Shown: positions 15,732 to 24,455 of the stretch, one piece after another
How the letters are laid out: every line of letters begins with the position of its first letter
Position numbering within the stretch: the first letter of the stretch is position 1
NCBI GenBank assembly: GCA_036399775.1
Contig: DASWMJ010000075.1
Location: 1 to 64,000, forward strand
Direction of reading: 5' to 3'
Source of the DNA: JADMIH01 sp036399775
Lineage (GTDB): Bacteria; Chloroflexota; Chloroflexia; QHBQ01; JADMIH01
DNA: 64,000 bases
Made by a program: the position numbers and the translations under genes
The notes under the pieces: model-generated
The model's input: only the letters and a program-made list of their open reading frames with translations
What the model was told of the DNA's origin: nothing
Database searches by the model: none

Positions 15732-17141
15732 ATGGCACAGTACAAAAGCCAGGGAACTATAGATAAAGTAGCGCCGGATAGCCCGGCTGCGCGGGCGGGC
15801 ATAGCGCCGGGCGACAAGGTGCTCGCCATCAACGGTAACACCGTGAAAGACGTGGTGGGCTACCAGTTCCACCAGACCAGCAACCGCGTCACGGTAGAGA
15901 TAGAGCGGCCTGGGGCCTCCTCTCCCCTGGTGTTCACCATCAGGAAGCCGGAGCAGCAAGACCTCGGCCTTGAGTTCCTCGACCCCACTTTCGACGGCAT
16001 CAAGCGTTGCAACAATCACTGCCCATTCTGCTTCGTTGACCAGAACGCGCCCGGCCTGCGCCGCACCCTCGACATCAAGGACGACGACTTCCGGTATTCG
16101 TTCCTCTACGGCGGCTTCATCACGCTCACCAACCTGAAAGAGAGCGATTGGGAGAGGGTGGCCTCGGAGCGACTATCGCCTCTATACGTGTCCGTGCATG
16201 CCACCGAGCCTTCTTTGCGCCGCCAACTCCTCGGCAACCCCCGCGCCCCGGAGATCGTGCCCCAGCTTCGCCGCCTGGGGGAGATGGGCATCCAGACGCA
16301 TACGCAACTCGTGTTGTGCCCCAACATCAACGACGGCGCGCACCTGGACCGCTCGATAGAGGAGCTTGCCGCGCTCTACCCGCACGTGCAGACGGTGGGC
16401 GTGGTGCCTGTGGGCCTCACCAACTTCCGCCGCAACAACCACTACCAGATAAAGCTCGACATGCGCCCGTACACACCCGAAGAGGCAGATGCGGTGGTAG
16501 CGCAGGTGGAGGGCTGGCAGCAAAGGCTGCTCCGAGAGATGGACACCAATTTCGCGTTCCTCTCCGACGAGTGGTACATCATGTCGGGCCGCCCGGTGCC
16601 ACACGCCAGGCACTACGAAGGCTATCAGCAGTTCGAGAACGGCGTGGGCATGGTGCGCCAACTGCTAGACGAGTCGAAGCGCACAGCCAAAAAGCTGCCG
16701 GAGCGTATGGAGCGTCCCGTGCGGGTGGCGCTGGCGTGCGGGGAGATGCCCCAGGCTACGTTAGAGCGGGCATTGGAACCACTCAGGCGCGTGGATAACC
16801 TGGACGTGCAGATGGTAGTGGTGAAGAACAACATGCTGGGCGGCAACGTAAGCTGCTCAGGCCTGCTGTTCGGCGCTGAAGTAACCGAGGCGTTGCGGCC
16901 CTACGGCGAAGGCGGCGCTACACCGGCGGACCTCATATTCCTCCCCCGCCGCATGTTCGACTTCTCAGGCGTCCGCACCCTGGACGAATGGACCTTCGAC
17001 AAGTTCCAGGCCGAGCTAGGCCGCCCCGTAATCGCCGCCGACTGGACCCGCGACATCTGGCACACCGTACAGCGCCACCTAAACGGAGAAGACTGCCACA
17101 CCAGGCTGGCAGAAGCGCCGAAGTTCTTGCAGCTAGGCTAA
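15732..17141 (+). CDS. PDZ / radical SAM / DUF512 family protein
   Basis: A 469-residue protein with three parts. Residues ~5-75 form a PDZ-like domain (PDSPAARAGIAPGDKVLAING). Next comes a radical SAM-type region with the cluster motif CNNHCPFCFVDQ, using a C-x3-C-x2-C spacing. The C-terminal DUF512 domain contains CGEMPQATLERAL and NMLGGNVSCSGLLFG. The family is widespread in cyanobacteria, clostridia and Chloroflexota, and its reaction is not established. Methionine-rich GGNVSCSGL may be a second metal or substrate site. The gene follows the PHP gene closely. After the stop lies a dispersed repeat, so this is the end of the transcript. Confidence 0.9.
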   Translation: MAQYKSQGTIDKVAPDSPAARAGIAPGDKVLAINGNTVKDVVGYQFHQTSNRVTVEIERPGASSPLVFTIRKPEQQDLGLEFLDPTFDGIKRCNNHCPFCFVDQNAPGLRRTLDIKDDDFRYSFLYGGFITLTNLKESDWERVASERLSPLYVSVHATEPSLRRQLLGNPRAPEIVPQLRRLGEMGIQTHTQLVLCPNINDGAHLDRSIEELAALYPHVQTVGVVPVGLTNFRRNNHYQIKLDMRPYTPEEADAVVAQVEGWQQRLLREMDTNFAFLSDEWYIMSGRPVPHARHYEGYQQFENGVGMVRQLLDESKRTAKKLPERMERPVRVALACGEMPQATLERALEPLRRVDNLDVQMVVVKNNMLGGNVSCSGLLFGAEVTEALRPYGEGGATPADLIFLPRRMFDFSGVRTLDEWTFDKFQAELGRPVIAADWTRDIWHTVQRHLNGEDCHTRLAEAPKFLQLG

Positions 17142-17146
17142 ACGTC

Positions 17147-17280
17147 GAACGTGAAACGTGATGCGTGAAATCCTAAATAACCTCAGCGTCTCTGCGCCTC
17201 TGCGGTTCCATTCACGTCATCTTAGCGAACTTTGTGCTCTTTGTGTCTTTGTGGTTCAATAATTACGTTTTACGTCTCAC
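17147..17280. repeat. Dispersed MITE-like repeat, CTGCGG/CTTTGTG family, copy 1
   Basis: The element reads CCTCAGCGTCTCTGCGCCTC, then a CTTAGCGAACTTTGTG part. Its outer ends, GTGAAACGTGATGCGTGA on the left and TACGTCTCACGC on the right, are imperfect inverted repeats. Other copies are at 26.6, 35.3 and 53.8 kb. Here it separates the convergent DUF512 and HD-GYP genes, and its right end overlaps the HD-GYP stop codon. Confidence 0.85.
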
Positions 17281-18680
17281 GCATAAATCCCCTGACCGAG
17301 CTCCTTCAAATAGCCCAGGCCGGGTAGCATGTCGCAGTTTTCGTCGTCTTCGTCATCCCAGGTTAGGAGGTCGGGCGAGTCGAGGATTGCGATGAAGGCA
17401 TCTACTACTTTGGGGTCGAATTGGGTGCCTGCGCATCTCTTTAGCTCATCACGAGCGCGTTCGTCGGTGTATGCCTCTTTGTAGCTCCGCTTGGTTATCA
17501 TCGCCGAGTAGGAGTCTACAACGCAGACTATGCGCGATGCCACCGGGATGTCGTCGCCCTTGAGGCCGTCGGGGTAGCCGCTGCCGTCGTACCACTCGTG
17601 GTGGTGCAGCACAACATCCCCCACCGTCTCCAACGCGGGTATCTTAGAAATGAGGTCATGCCCTACGCGCACGTGGGAGCGCACCAAGTCGCGCTCTTCA
17701 GGCAGGAGTGGACCCGGCTTGTTGAGCACGCCGTCGCTCACCCCGATCTTGCCAACGTCATGCAGCAGCGCGCCGTAGCAGACTATGCTCAGGTCGTAAT
17801 CGGTCAGGTTGAGGCGTTCTGCGGTGAGGCGGGCGTAGCGCGACACCATCTCACAATGCCCGTGCGTGTATGGGTCCTTCGCCTCTACCGCATCGGCCAG
17901 CATACTCACCGTCGCTATGTAGGCGTTCTGCAATTCGCGCTGCAACTGGGCGTTCTCGACAGCCACCGCCGCCTGGTCGCCCACGCTGAGCAGGGTCTCG
18001 GCATCTTCCTCATCGAAGTCGCCGTTCATCTTGTCGGCAGCGATGATTATGCCGTCGAGGTGCTTGAGCAGCACGACGGGCGCTACCATGCAGTTGTGGA
18101 AGTTCTCCCCCGGCTTGCTCGGCTTGGGCAGATCGGCAAGGTCTTGCTCGTCGTTGCACACAAGCGTGTCTCTCTCTTCGAGCACCTTCTTGCATAGAGC
18201 CTGGATGAACTCCGAGGGAGGCGCTTGCGGGTAGCCGTCAATATCAACGGCGGCGCGTATCTTGAGTGCCCCGCCTGGGCCGCGCGCCGTGATATAGAGG
18301 CCGCGTGTGGCCCCGGTGATGGTGAGACAGGCCCGGAGGATGAGGTTATAGATGTTGCCGTTGAAGAGGGCGCGGTGTATATCCTTGAGGCTGGCGGCGA
18401 GTTGGTTGGCTCGCTCCTTGTGACGCTCGGCTCGCTTGCGTTGCTGCTCGACTTGCGCTCTACTCTCTTCCAGGCTGCGCGTCAGCTTGCGGTTGGCCTG
18501 CTCCTCGCTATCGAGCTTTGTCTCGGCGTCGTGTAGGGCAGTGACGTGCTGCTCCCACTTCGTCAGGAATTGCCGGTACTCGTCCTCGGCCTGGTTGAGA
18601 TGGTACAAAACGGGGTCGCTGTCGCTACCCGTTTCACCCCCACTACGAGCGCCAGCACGGGCGCTTTGAGAACTGCCCAA
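17277..18680 (-). CDS. GAF / HD-GYP cyclic-di-GMP phosphodiesterase-like protein
   Basis: Counted from the chosen TTG at 18680 this is 467 residues: a coiled coil (~25-95), a GAF domain (~100-255) and a C-terminal HD-GYP domain. The HD motif is in LLHDVGKIGV and the GYP motif in HHHEWYDGSGYPDGLKG; all metal-binding His/Asp are intact. HD-GYP proteins hydrolyse cyclic di-GMP, and the GAF may sense a small ligand. The frame stays open to 18779. A strong AGGAGG lies 9 bases before the TTG, and a TATAAT sits inside the longer frame, so the shorter start is preferred. The C-terminal tail is very acidic. Confidence 0.88.
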   Translation of the reverse strand: MGSSQSARAGARSGGETGSDSDPVLYHLNQAEDEYRQFLTKWEQHVTALHDAETKLDSEEQANRKLTRSLEESRAQVEQQRKRAERHKERANQLAASLKDIHRALFNGNIYNLILRACLTITGATRGLYITARGPGGALKIRAAVDIDGYPQAPPSEFIQALCKKVLEERDTLVCNDEQDLADLPKPSKPGENFHNCMVAPVVLLKHLDGIIIAADKMNGDFDEEDAETLLSVGDQAAVAVENAQLQRELQNAYIATVSMLADAVEAKDPYTHGHCEMVSRYARLTAERLNLTDYDLSIVCYGALLHDVGKIGVSDGVLNKPGPLLPEERDLVRSHVRVGHDLISKIPALETVGDVVLHHHEWYDGSGYPDGLKGDDIPVASRIVCVVDSYSAMITKRSYKEAYTDERARDELKRCAGTQFDPKVVDAFIAILDSPDLLTWDDEDDENCDMLPGLGYLKELGQGIYA

Positions 18681-18734
18681 TCTCTCCACCCTCCTGTATA
18701 TGTAAGGTGCGCCTGGGAAGTTTACGTAATGTTT

Positions 18735-18740
18735 ATTATA
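18735..18740 (-). promoter_or_regulatory. -10 element of the HD-GYP gene
   Basis: A perfect TATAAT reads on the minus strand about 55 bases upstream of the chosen TTG start. The -35 region is weak. Its place supports the shortened reading of the gene. Confidence 0.55.
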
Positions 18741-18795
18741 GCACGGATTCTGCGTTTGCATAGACCCTATCTTAACCATTTGTTCCTAATTACCT

Positions 18796-18824
18796 TTGAC
18801 ATCCCTGCGTGAGAGTGGTACAAC
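18796..18824 (+). promoter_or_regulatory. Sigma-70-type promoter of the amidohydrolase gene
   Basis: TTGACA at 18796-18801, a 17-base spacer and TACAAC at 18819-18824. The leader to the ATG at 18858 would be about 27 bases and contains AGGAGGAG. Confidence 0.65.
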
Positions 18825-18857
18825 GGACTATCCAGAGAAGCAGGAGGAGCGAAAAGG

Positions 18858-20057
18858 ATGCTGGCAATCAAGGGAGCGCGCATACTGCCGATGACGCAGG
18901 ACGCCGAGGGACACGATCAAATTTGGGACAAGGGCATAGTGCTCGTGGGCGACGACGGCAAGATCGCGGCAGTCGGGCCGGAGGGCGAGGTGAGCGTGCC
19001 GGAGGGCGCGGAGGTGGTGGACGCGGCGGGCAAGGTGGTCACGCCCGGTCTCATTGACGCGCACACACACGTCGGCATAGGCGAGATGGCTGTGGGGCGC
19101 GAAGGACAGGATACGAACGAGGGCGCGGACCCGATAACGCCCCAGGTGCGCGCCATAGACGCCACCTACCCAGGCGATCTCGCCTTCGCGGACGCAGTGG
19201 CGGCGGGCATCACGGCGGTGAACGTCATGCCGGGGAGCGGCAACGTGATAGGTGGGCTGACGGTGCTGCTCAAGACGCACGGCACGCGGATAGACGACAT
19301 GGTTGTGCGCCACCCCACCGGCCTCAAGGCAGCAATGGGCGAGAACCCCAAGCGCAGTCACGGCGACAGCAAGAAGATGCCCACTACCCGCATGGGCCTG
19401 GCAGCCCTCATGCGAGAGAACCTTGTGAAAGCGCAGAATTATCTCCTAAAGCGCGACGCCAGCGAATTGCAGGCCGACCCCACAAAGCCCTTCGAGCGCG
19501 ACCTGAAGATGGAGCATATCGGCATGGTGCTTCGCAAGGAGATACCGATGCGCTGGCACGCCCACCGCTCGGACGACATCCTTACCGCGTTACGCATCCG
19601 GGACGAGTTCGGCTTCGACATGGTGCTGGACCACGCCACCGAGGCTCACCTGCTGGCGGACGAATTGGTGAAGCGCAATATACCCGCCATTGTAGGGCCG
19701 AACCTCACGGCCAAGTACAAGGTGGAGTTGAAGGGCCGCACTCTCACCACGCCGGGCATACTGGTGAGGGCAGGGGTGAAGGTGGCTCTCACCACCGACC
19801 ACTGGGTAGTGCCCGTGCAGTATCTACCGCTCGCGCTCATTATGGCGGTGAAGGAGGGCCTGGACCGCGACTACGCGCTCAAGCTGGTGACCTCCAACCC
19901 GGCGGAGATAATGGGCGTAGGCGACCGCATAGGCTCGCTCGCGCCGGGCAGGGACGCGGATTTCGTCATCTGGTCGGGCGACCCCCTGGACATCTACCAG
20001 CGCCCTGAGCGCGTGTATATAGATGGGCAACTGGTGTACCAATACGGTCAGCAATAA
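18858..20057 (+). CDS. Amidohydrolase (imidazolonepropionase-like)
   Basis: A 399-residue metal-dependent amidohydrolase. The N-terminal beta-sandwich begins LAIKGARILPM; the metal-binding DAHTHVG follows at ~70. Later ligands are the His in MRWHAHRSDD, the His in VLDHATEAH and the Asp in TTDHWVVP. The C-terminal strand-rich part has the family-typical SLAPGRDADFVIWSGDPLD. Related enzymes act on hydantoins, imidazolonepropionate or dipeptides; the substrate is unknown. AGGAGGAGCGAAAAGG precedes the ATG. The acetyltransferase gene follows 6 bases after the stop, so the two are likely one transcript. Confidence 0.88.
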   Translation: MLAIKGARILPMTQDAEGHDQIWDKGIVLVGDDGKIAAVGPEGEVSVPEGAEVVDAAGKVVTPGLIDAHTHVGIGEMAVGREGQDTNEGADPITPQVRAIDATYPGDLAFADAVAAGITAVNVMPGSGNVIGGLTVLLKTHGTRIDDMVVRHPTGLKAAMGENPKRSHGDSKKMPTTRMGLAALMRENLVKAQNYLLKRDASELQADPTKPFERDLKMEHIGMVLRKEIPMRWHAHRSDDILTALRIRDEFGFDMVLDHATEAHLLADELVKRNIPAIVGPNLTAKYKVELKGRTLTTPGILVRAGVKVALTTDHWVVPVQYLPLALIMAVKEGLDRDYALKLVTSNPAEIMGVGDRIGSLAPGRDADFVIWSGDPLDIYQRPERVYIDGQLVYQYGQQ

Positions 20058-20063
20058 ACTAAG

Positions 20064-20570
20064 ATGGCGACGCTCACCTTCCGCCCATTAGGTGATGAGC
20101 AAGAAGTCGAGGTCTGCGCGAGGATGATGTCGCAGTCCGAACCCTGGAAGACCCTGCGCCGAGACTACGAGATGTGCATGCGAACCCTCTCCGATCCCAC
20201 AAGAGAGGTCTACGTGGCGCTGTCTGGTGATGACAAAGCAGAAATCGCCGGGTTCGTCATCCTCAATATGAAAGGTGCTTTTGTAGGCTACATCCAGACG
20301 CTATGCGTAGCGCCTGAGCGCCGAGGCCAGGGCACCGGCACTGCCCTTCTGCAATTCGCGGAGGAGCGCATCTTGAGCGAAGTCCCGAACGTCTTCATGT
20401 GCGTCTCCTCCTTCAACGAGGGAGCGCAAAGGCTCTACGCACGCCTCGGCTACACAGTCGTTGGCGAATTGAAAGACTATATCGTATCAGGGCACTCAGA
20501 GATATTGCTGCGGAAGACTATAGCGCCCCTTAGCGAGTTCCGGTCTTCTCCCAAAACGTCTCCTAGGTAG
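20064..20570 (+). CDS. GNAT-family N-acetyltransferase
   Basis: A 168-residue GNAT protein with the acetyl-CoA pyrophosphate-binding loop APERRGQGTGTALL and the downstream helix FNEGAQRLYARLGYTVVGEL, as in RimI-like enzymes. The acceptor is unknown. It is 6 bases from the amidohydrolase gene. The last ~15 residues are a Ser/Pro/Lys-rich tail. Confidence 0.85.
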   Translation: MATLTFRPLGDEQEVEVCARMMSQSEPWKTLRRDYEMCMRTLSDPTREVYVALSGDDKAEIAGFVILNMKGAFVGYIQTLCVAPERRGQGTGTALLQFAEERILSEVPNVFMCVSSFNEGAQRLYARLGYTVVGELKDYIVSGHSEILLRKTIAPLSEFRSSPKTSPR

Positions 20571-20673
20571 ATAGGGAAGAAGTATCCCATGAGCGTCTGT
20601 CTAACCAGGGCAAAGGCCAGAGAGGATGCAACAGCAGGCACGATGTTGGGGACCAACGAACCCTCTACCCCAT

Positions 20674-20784
20674 GTCATTCTGAGCGCAGCGAAGAATCTC
20701 GTCCCTCGCGCATCCTCTTGCCTTGAGAACCTTACAATAAGCATCGACGCGAGGGACGAGATTGTTCGCTTCGCTCAGAATGAC
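20674..20784. repeat. Palindromic repeat, GTCATTCTGAGCG family, copy 1
   Basis: Thirty-seven-base arms at 20674-20710 and 20748-20784 (35 of 37 pair) start GTCATTCTGAGCGCAGCGAA. A second copy with the same internal sequence (CTTACAATAAGCAT) lies at 56756-56872. The remaining bases of the 20571-20913 gap show no gene. Confidence 0.9.
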
Positions 20785-20913
20785 AAGGATGGTGGAGCAG
20801 CTACCCCAGGCTTGCGCCGCCTGGGTACTTTCTGCCGCCCCTCCAGGGTCTGGCTTAGATGCTGCTTCTTAGCTTGGTGCTTATAGAAAGGAATACTGCT
20901 TACGCAATACGCA

Positions 20914-21456
20914 TCACGTTTCACGTTTCACGTTCATCCACAGCATCAGCCCGCACAACGTTTTCGCGTCCTGGATTTCGCCGCGCTGGATGGCGGATAT
21001 GGCTTCTTCAACGGTCAGGCGCTCAAGCTCGATATTTTCGTCCTCATCGGCTGCTCCTGTCTCCTCGGTGAGATCGGTCAGGAGGAAGCAATCGAGGAAC
21101 TCTGTGCAGAAGCCGGGGGCCGAATAAAAGCCTCCCAGGCGCGTTACGGTGCCCGCACGGTACCCGGTCTCTTCTATAAGCTCGCGTTTGGCGCACTCTT
21201 CCGCGCTTTCGTCCGGCTCTCTCGTGCCTGCGGGTATCTCCAAAAGCACCCTGTTCGCAGCCCGCCTGTACTGGCGCACGAGCAGCAGGCTGCCATCAGC
21301 GTCCACCGCGACCAGCGCAACCGCGCCTGGGTGGACCACTATCTCTCGCGGGCGCTCCCTGCCGTCGTGCAGGCGCACCGTTTCCTTCACCACCTTGAAT
21401 AGCTTGCCGTCGTAGACCGTCTCCGAGGCCAGCCCTACCTCCGGCTCTATAGCCAT
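20914..21456 (-). CDS. Nudix hydrolase, ADP-ribose pyrophosphatase-like
   Basis: The 180-residue protein has a complete Nudix box, G-x5-E-x7-REUxEExGU, spanning GTREPDESAEECAKRELIEE and the following TGY. Upstream sequence VVHPGAVALVAV and the segment VRQYRRAANRVLLEIPAG are typical of ADP-ribose pyrophosphatases of the NudF type, including the RQYR substrate-contact region. These enzymes clear ADP-ribose and related nucleotide sugars. It is divergent from the uracil-DNA glycosylase gene. The stop codon lies in a short ACGTTTCACG repeat fragment. Confidence 0.9.
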   Translation of the reverse strand: MAIEPEVGLASETVYDGKLFKVVKETVRLHDGRERPREIVVHPGAVALVAVDADGSLLLVRQYRRAANRVLLEIPAGTREPDESAEECAKRELIEETGYRAGTVTRLGGFYSAPGFCTEFLDCFLLTDLTEETGAADEDENIELERLTVEEAISAIQRGEIQDAKTLCGLMLWMNVKRET

Positions 21457-21549
21457 GTACGTCTCTCCTCCTATCCATTACTGGGGGCATGTCTATTGCT
21501 TGCTCGCATTCGCATTATACAGACTATCCAGCAACAGGAGTAGAAGCCC

Positions 21550-22272
21550 ATGCCCAAGCCCGCGCAGCCTCACCCGCACTCAAGCGTCGAAGAGATCATT
21601 CACCCCCACGAAGATATGCTGGCCGACACCCCCGACCAGGCGGCGGGTCCGGCCTACCACCAGGACGAGGCCACCGCCATGGCCGCGCTGAGAGAGCCGG
21701 GGGTGAGGTGCTGCCGGTGCGACCTCTGTGCCACGCGCACGCAGGTGGTGTTCGGGGAAGGCTCGCCCACCGCGCAGCTAATGATAATCGGTGAAGCGCC
21801 GGGCGAGGGGGAGGACAAGTCGGGGCACCCCTTCTACGGCAGGGCCGGGCAGATGCTAAACTCGCTTCTTGAAGAGGCGGGCATCTCGCGGGAGAACGTG
21901 TGGATCACCAACACGGTAAAGTGCCGCCCGACGGCCCAGGTAGGGCGCAGGATAGCGAACCGCGCGCCGCGCGTGCCGGAGATAAAGGCATGCACCATCT
22001 GGCGGGTGGGCGAATTGGACATCATCAAGCCACGAATAGTGTGCTGCCTGGGGGCTGTGGCCGCCAAAGCCGTTGTGGGCCGGGACGTAAAGATGACCCA
22101 GGAGCGAGGCCAATGGCTGCCCTTCGGTCTGCCTGTGGGGGGGATGGAAAGTAGTGAGGTCATAGTGTCCTACCACCCCTCATACGTAATGCGGCAGGAG
22201 GGTGAAGCATACGACCGCATACGCGGGCAGTCGGCAGCCGACTTTGCCGCCATAGCCGCGCGGCTGGGATAG
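21550..22272 (+). CDS. Uracil-DNA glycosylase, family 4 (Fe-S)
   Basis: Removes uracil from DNA, starting base-excision repair. The 240-residue protein has the N-terminal iron-sulfur cysteines in CCRCDLC, the active-site motif GEAPGEGEDKSGHPFYGRAG, a second cysteine pair in VKCRP...EIKACT, and the C-terminal VSYHPSYVMRQEG. Family-4 enzymes are usually ~190-220 residues; about 50 poorly ordered His/Pro/Asp-rich residues precede the first cysteine here. There is also a short insert, VGRRIANRAPRV, between the two Fe-S cysteine regions. MutS elsewhere in the window is an independent repair function. Confidence 0.92.
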   Translation: MPKPAQPHPHSSVEEIIHPHEDMLADTPDQAAGPAYHQDEATAMAALREPGVRCCRCDLCATRTQVVFGEGSPTAQLMIIGEAPGEGEDKSGHPFYGRAGQMLNSLLEEAGISRENVWITNTVKCRPTAQVGRRIANRAPRVPEIKACTIWRVGELDIIKPRIVCCLGAVAAKAVVGRDVKMTQERGQWLPFGLPVGGMESSEVIVSYHPSYVMRQEGEAYDRIRGQSAADFAAIAARLG

Positions 22273-22314
22273 TGATGCAAAGAATGAACGGCTCCCCGCT
22301 CGGCTGATTCAATG

Positions 22315-22329
22315 TTGTTGCAACACAAC
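22315..22329. repeat. TTGTTGCAACACnAC direct repeat, left copy
   Basis: This 15-mer (TTGTTGCAACACAAC) matches 24912-24926 at 14 of 15 positions and in the same orientation. The pair brackets the GmrSD/AlbA_2 gene and its upstream region. A third, inverted copy of the palindromic core TGTTGCAACA lies at 24819-24833. It could be a flank or site left by insertion of the gene, or a set of operator-like sites. Confidence 0.5.
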
Positions 22330-22340
22330 CCTCTCGTAGA

Positions 22341-24455
22341 TCATGATTGCCAGTGCATATTGATGTAGTCATGTGCAGTCTCGATATCGAGCGGACGTGT
22401 TGTGTTGCCTGCCCGGATATAGAATTCAGTAGCACCCTTATCTGCGAGATAAACGGGTTTCGGACTGGGGTCGACACGAACCTGACAGACCATCATGTCG
22501 TTATGCTCACGGAAGCTGACCTGGATATACATGCTAAATTCGGCTCCTAAGTAGTCGACGATAAGTTGGCGAAGAACTAGATGAAATCGATCACGATCCG
22601 GAGGCTTAAGTGTTTTGAGATCATTCTCTATGCCCAGGATAGTTCCATCGTCGGCAACACCAATCAAGAGGATGCCGCCTTCGGAGTTCATGAGTCCAGC
22701 TACAGTCTTGGCGATCACCTTCTGAAGATCCGTGTTCACCTGATTGGTGCGCAGGTCCCAACGGAGACTAGATTTCAATTCCAGCGTCGGGCTTTCTCCG
22801 GCAGCAATTAACTCCTCTAGAGATTGAGGCTTTGGAGGTTGGAGATCAGATATTAGAGCTGCCATACGCTCATTTATGGCATTTGCGATAAGGCGGCGGC
22901 GCTCTGCCAGGAAGTCTTCATACCGGTCAAGCGCCCAAAGTTCCGGATTTGTGGGTATGAACTGCTTGGCTAGTGCGCCGGGATAATTCTTCTCGATCTC
23001 AGCCAGGTATTTGGTAGGTTCGGTGTTACTTAGGGTAATATTTGAGTCTGACGTTAGAAAAGCACGGTTGGCTATTTCGCCAACGACCTGTTTGTGCAGA
23101 TAATTCTCCGGATCGTATCTACCTGGCTTGTAGAGAAGAGACACGGGGAAGATGTGATGGCTATGAATTGTGTATGCACTTCCGTGCGGGGAATCGAGAG
23201 GTAAACCGTTAAACCAATCGATAGCACCCCTCGCCTTCGCCATAACATACGTCATGCGGTAGTACGGTGTCTGAATACCACGCCCTTCAAGGTCACTTGG
23301 CTTGACCTCAATGCGTCCACGCTGTTCAATTATTGCATCTACGAGCTCTTTCCAGGGGCTATCATCGCGCTGGACTATAGAGATATCATGATCCAGGCGC
23401 TGGTTGGTCTGACCACTGTATCGCGCCCAGGTACTGGCGGCGTACATCCAGTGTATGAATCGGCGCATCTCCGGGGCGCTTGGGAACTTTGTGTTGTGCC
23501 GAGCCAGGTATACAATCGCTGGGACAAACACATTGGTCGTATTCAGGTCTTCGGTGGAGTGGATATGAGCGTGACCGCGCAGGATGCCAACAAGGTAATC
23601 GAGGATTTTATTCAGTTTCGACCAACCCACTTTCACTTCTTCCGCAGGAGTGCTATGGATTGTCTCAAAGAGGGCACGGCCCTTCACGACCCCAACCAGG
23701 CTTCGGACCATAAAGGTGAGGTCGAAGGCAAAGTTCTTTGATTCAAGTTCAAGGATCTTATTTTTCATCACCTGGCGGGCCTGGGGCCATTTTGCTGTAA
23801 TGTGGGTCAACGCGAGGTCAGCATCGGTAAGACGGGTACCCTGGCTGTTGACCAGGTCAAATATGGTAATCGCATCTACGATGGTGGCCGCAGGAGGTAC
23901 CGTTTGGTATGGATAGTCCCGTTCCAGTATGTTCCGTAAACGCGTAAGATTTTCATTGTAGGTCTGAGCAAGCTCGAAGGGATCCTGGTCTGGTTCCACC
24001 TTATGCTTCGCGAGTTCGAAGGGGTTAATAGCTTTGCCGCTGAAACAACTTGTAACAGGAACCCAAGTGGGATTGTTCTTCATGCGTAGAGGCTGATAAT
24101 ACTGAAAGTCTCCAGTTTCCAAGTCAAAATAAAGGTTGCGGGGATCATTCGTAATGTCGTGCGCCGTGTAGTACGGAGGTATTTCGCCTCGGGTGAGAAG
24201 GTAAAGGGTAGTAAGGCGCTGCTGACCATCTAATATGACCATGGTCATACCTATCTTGTCCCGCGAGACAGACATATTCTTTATCTCAGGAGGATTGTCG
24301 GTCTTCCAAAAAAGCAGGCTGCCAGTTGGGTATTCCTTAAATAGCGAGTCTAAGAGCTTGCTTGCCTGTTCACGTGTCCAGACGTATTCCCTCTGGAACT
24401 CGGGCATGACCATATCGAGGCGATTGATACTATCGAGCATTTCACTGATTTTCAT
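22341..24455 (-). CDS. GmrSD-like DUF262/HNH protein fused to an AlbA_2 (Schlafen-type) domain
   Basis: A 704-residue putative defence protein. The N-terminus has the DUF262 (GmrS-like) pattern with PEFQREYVW (18-26) and the nucleotide-binding-like DGQQRLTTLY (76-85). The middle carries an HNH-type nuclease core HSHHIFPVSLL (431-441) followed by ANRAFLTSDSNITLSN, as in DUF1524/GmrD. Residues ~552-690 are an AlbA_2 domain: SPTLELKSSLRWD and NSEGGILLIGVADDGTILGI. GmrSD systems are type IV restriction enzymes that cut modified phage DNA; AlbA_2 domains are nucleic-acid-binding parts of Schlafen-like and other defence proteins. Placing all three in one chain is unusual to my knowledge. The gene is alone, AT-richer than its neighbours, and has no partner methylase. 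GGAGG lies 13 bases before the ATG. Confidence 0.85.
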   Translation of the reverse strand: MKISEMLDSINRLDMVMPEFQREYVWTREQASKLLDSLFKEYPTGSLLFWKTDNPPEIKNMSVSRDKIGMTMVILDGQQRLTTLYLLTRGEIPPYYTAHDITNDPRNLYFDLETGDFQYYQPLRMKNNPTWVPVTSCFSGKAINPFELAKHKVEPDQDPFELAQTYNENLTRLRNILERDYPYQTVPPAATIVDAITIFDLVNSQGTRLTDADLALTHITAKWPQARQVMKNKILELESKNFAFDLTFMVRSLVGVVKGRALFETIHSTPAEEVKVGWSKLNKILDYLVGILRGHAHIHSTEDLNTTNVFVPAIVYLARHNTKFPSAPEMRRFIHWMYAASTWARYSGQTNQRLDHDISIVQRDDSPWKELVDAIIEQRGRIEVKPSDLEGRGIQTPYYRMTYVMAKARGAIDWFNGLPLDSPHGSAYTIHSHHIFPVSLLYKPGRYDPENYLHKQVVGEIANRAFLTSDSNITLSNTEPTKYLAEIEKNYPGALAKQFIPTNPELWALDRYEDFLAERRRLIANAINERMAALISDLQPPKPQSLEELIAAGESPTLELKSSLRWDLRTNQVNTDLQKVIAKTVAGLMNSEGGILLIGVADDGTILGIENDLKTLKPPDRDRFHLVLRQLIVDYLGAEFSMYIQVSFREHNDMMVCQVRVDPSPKPVYLADKGATEFYIRAGNTTRPLDIETAHDYINMHWQS

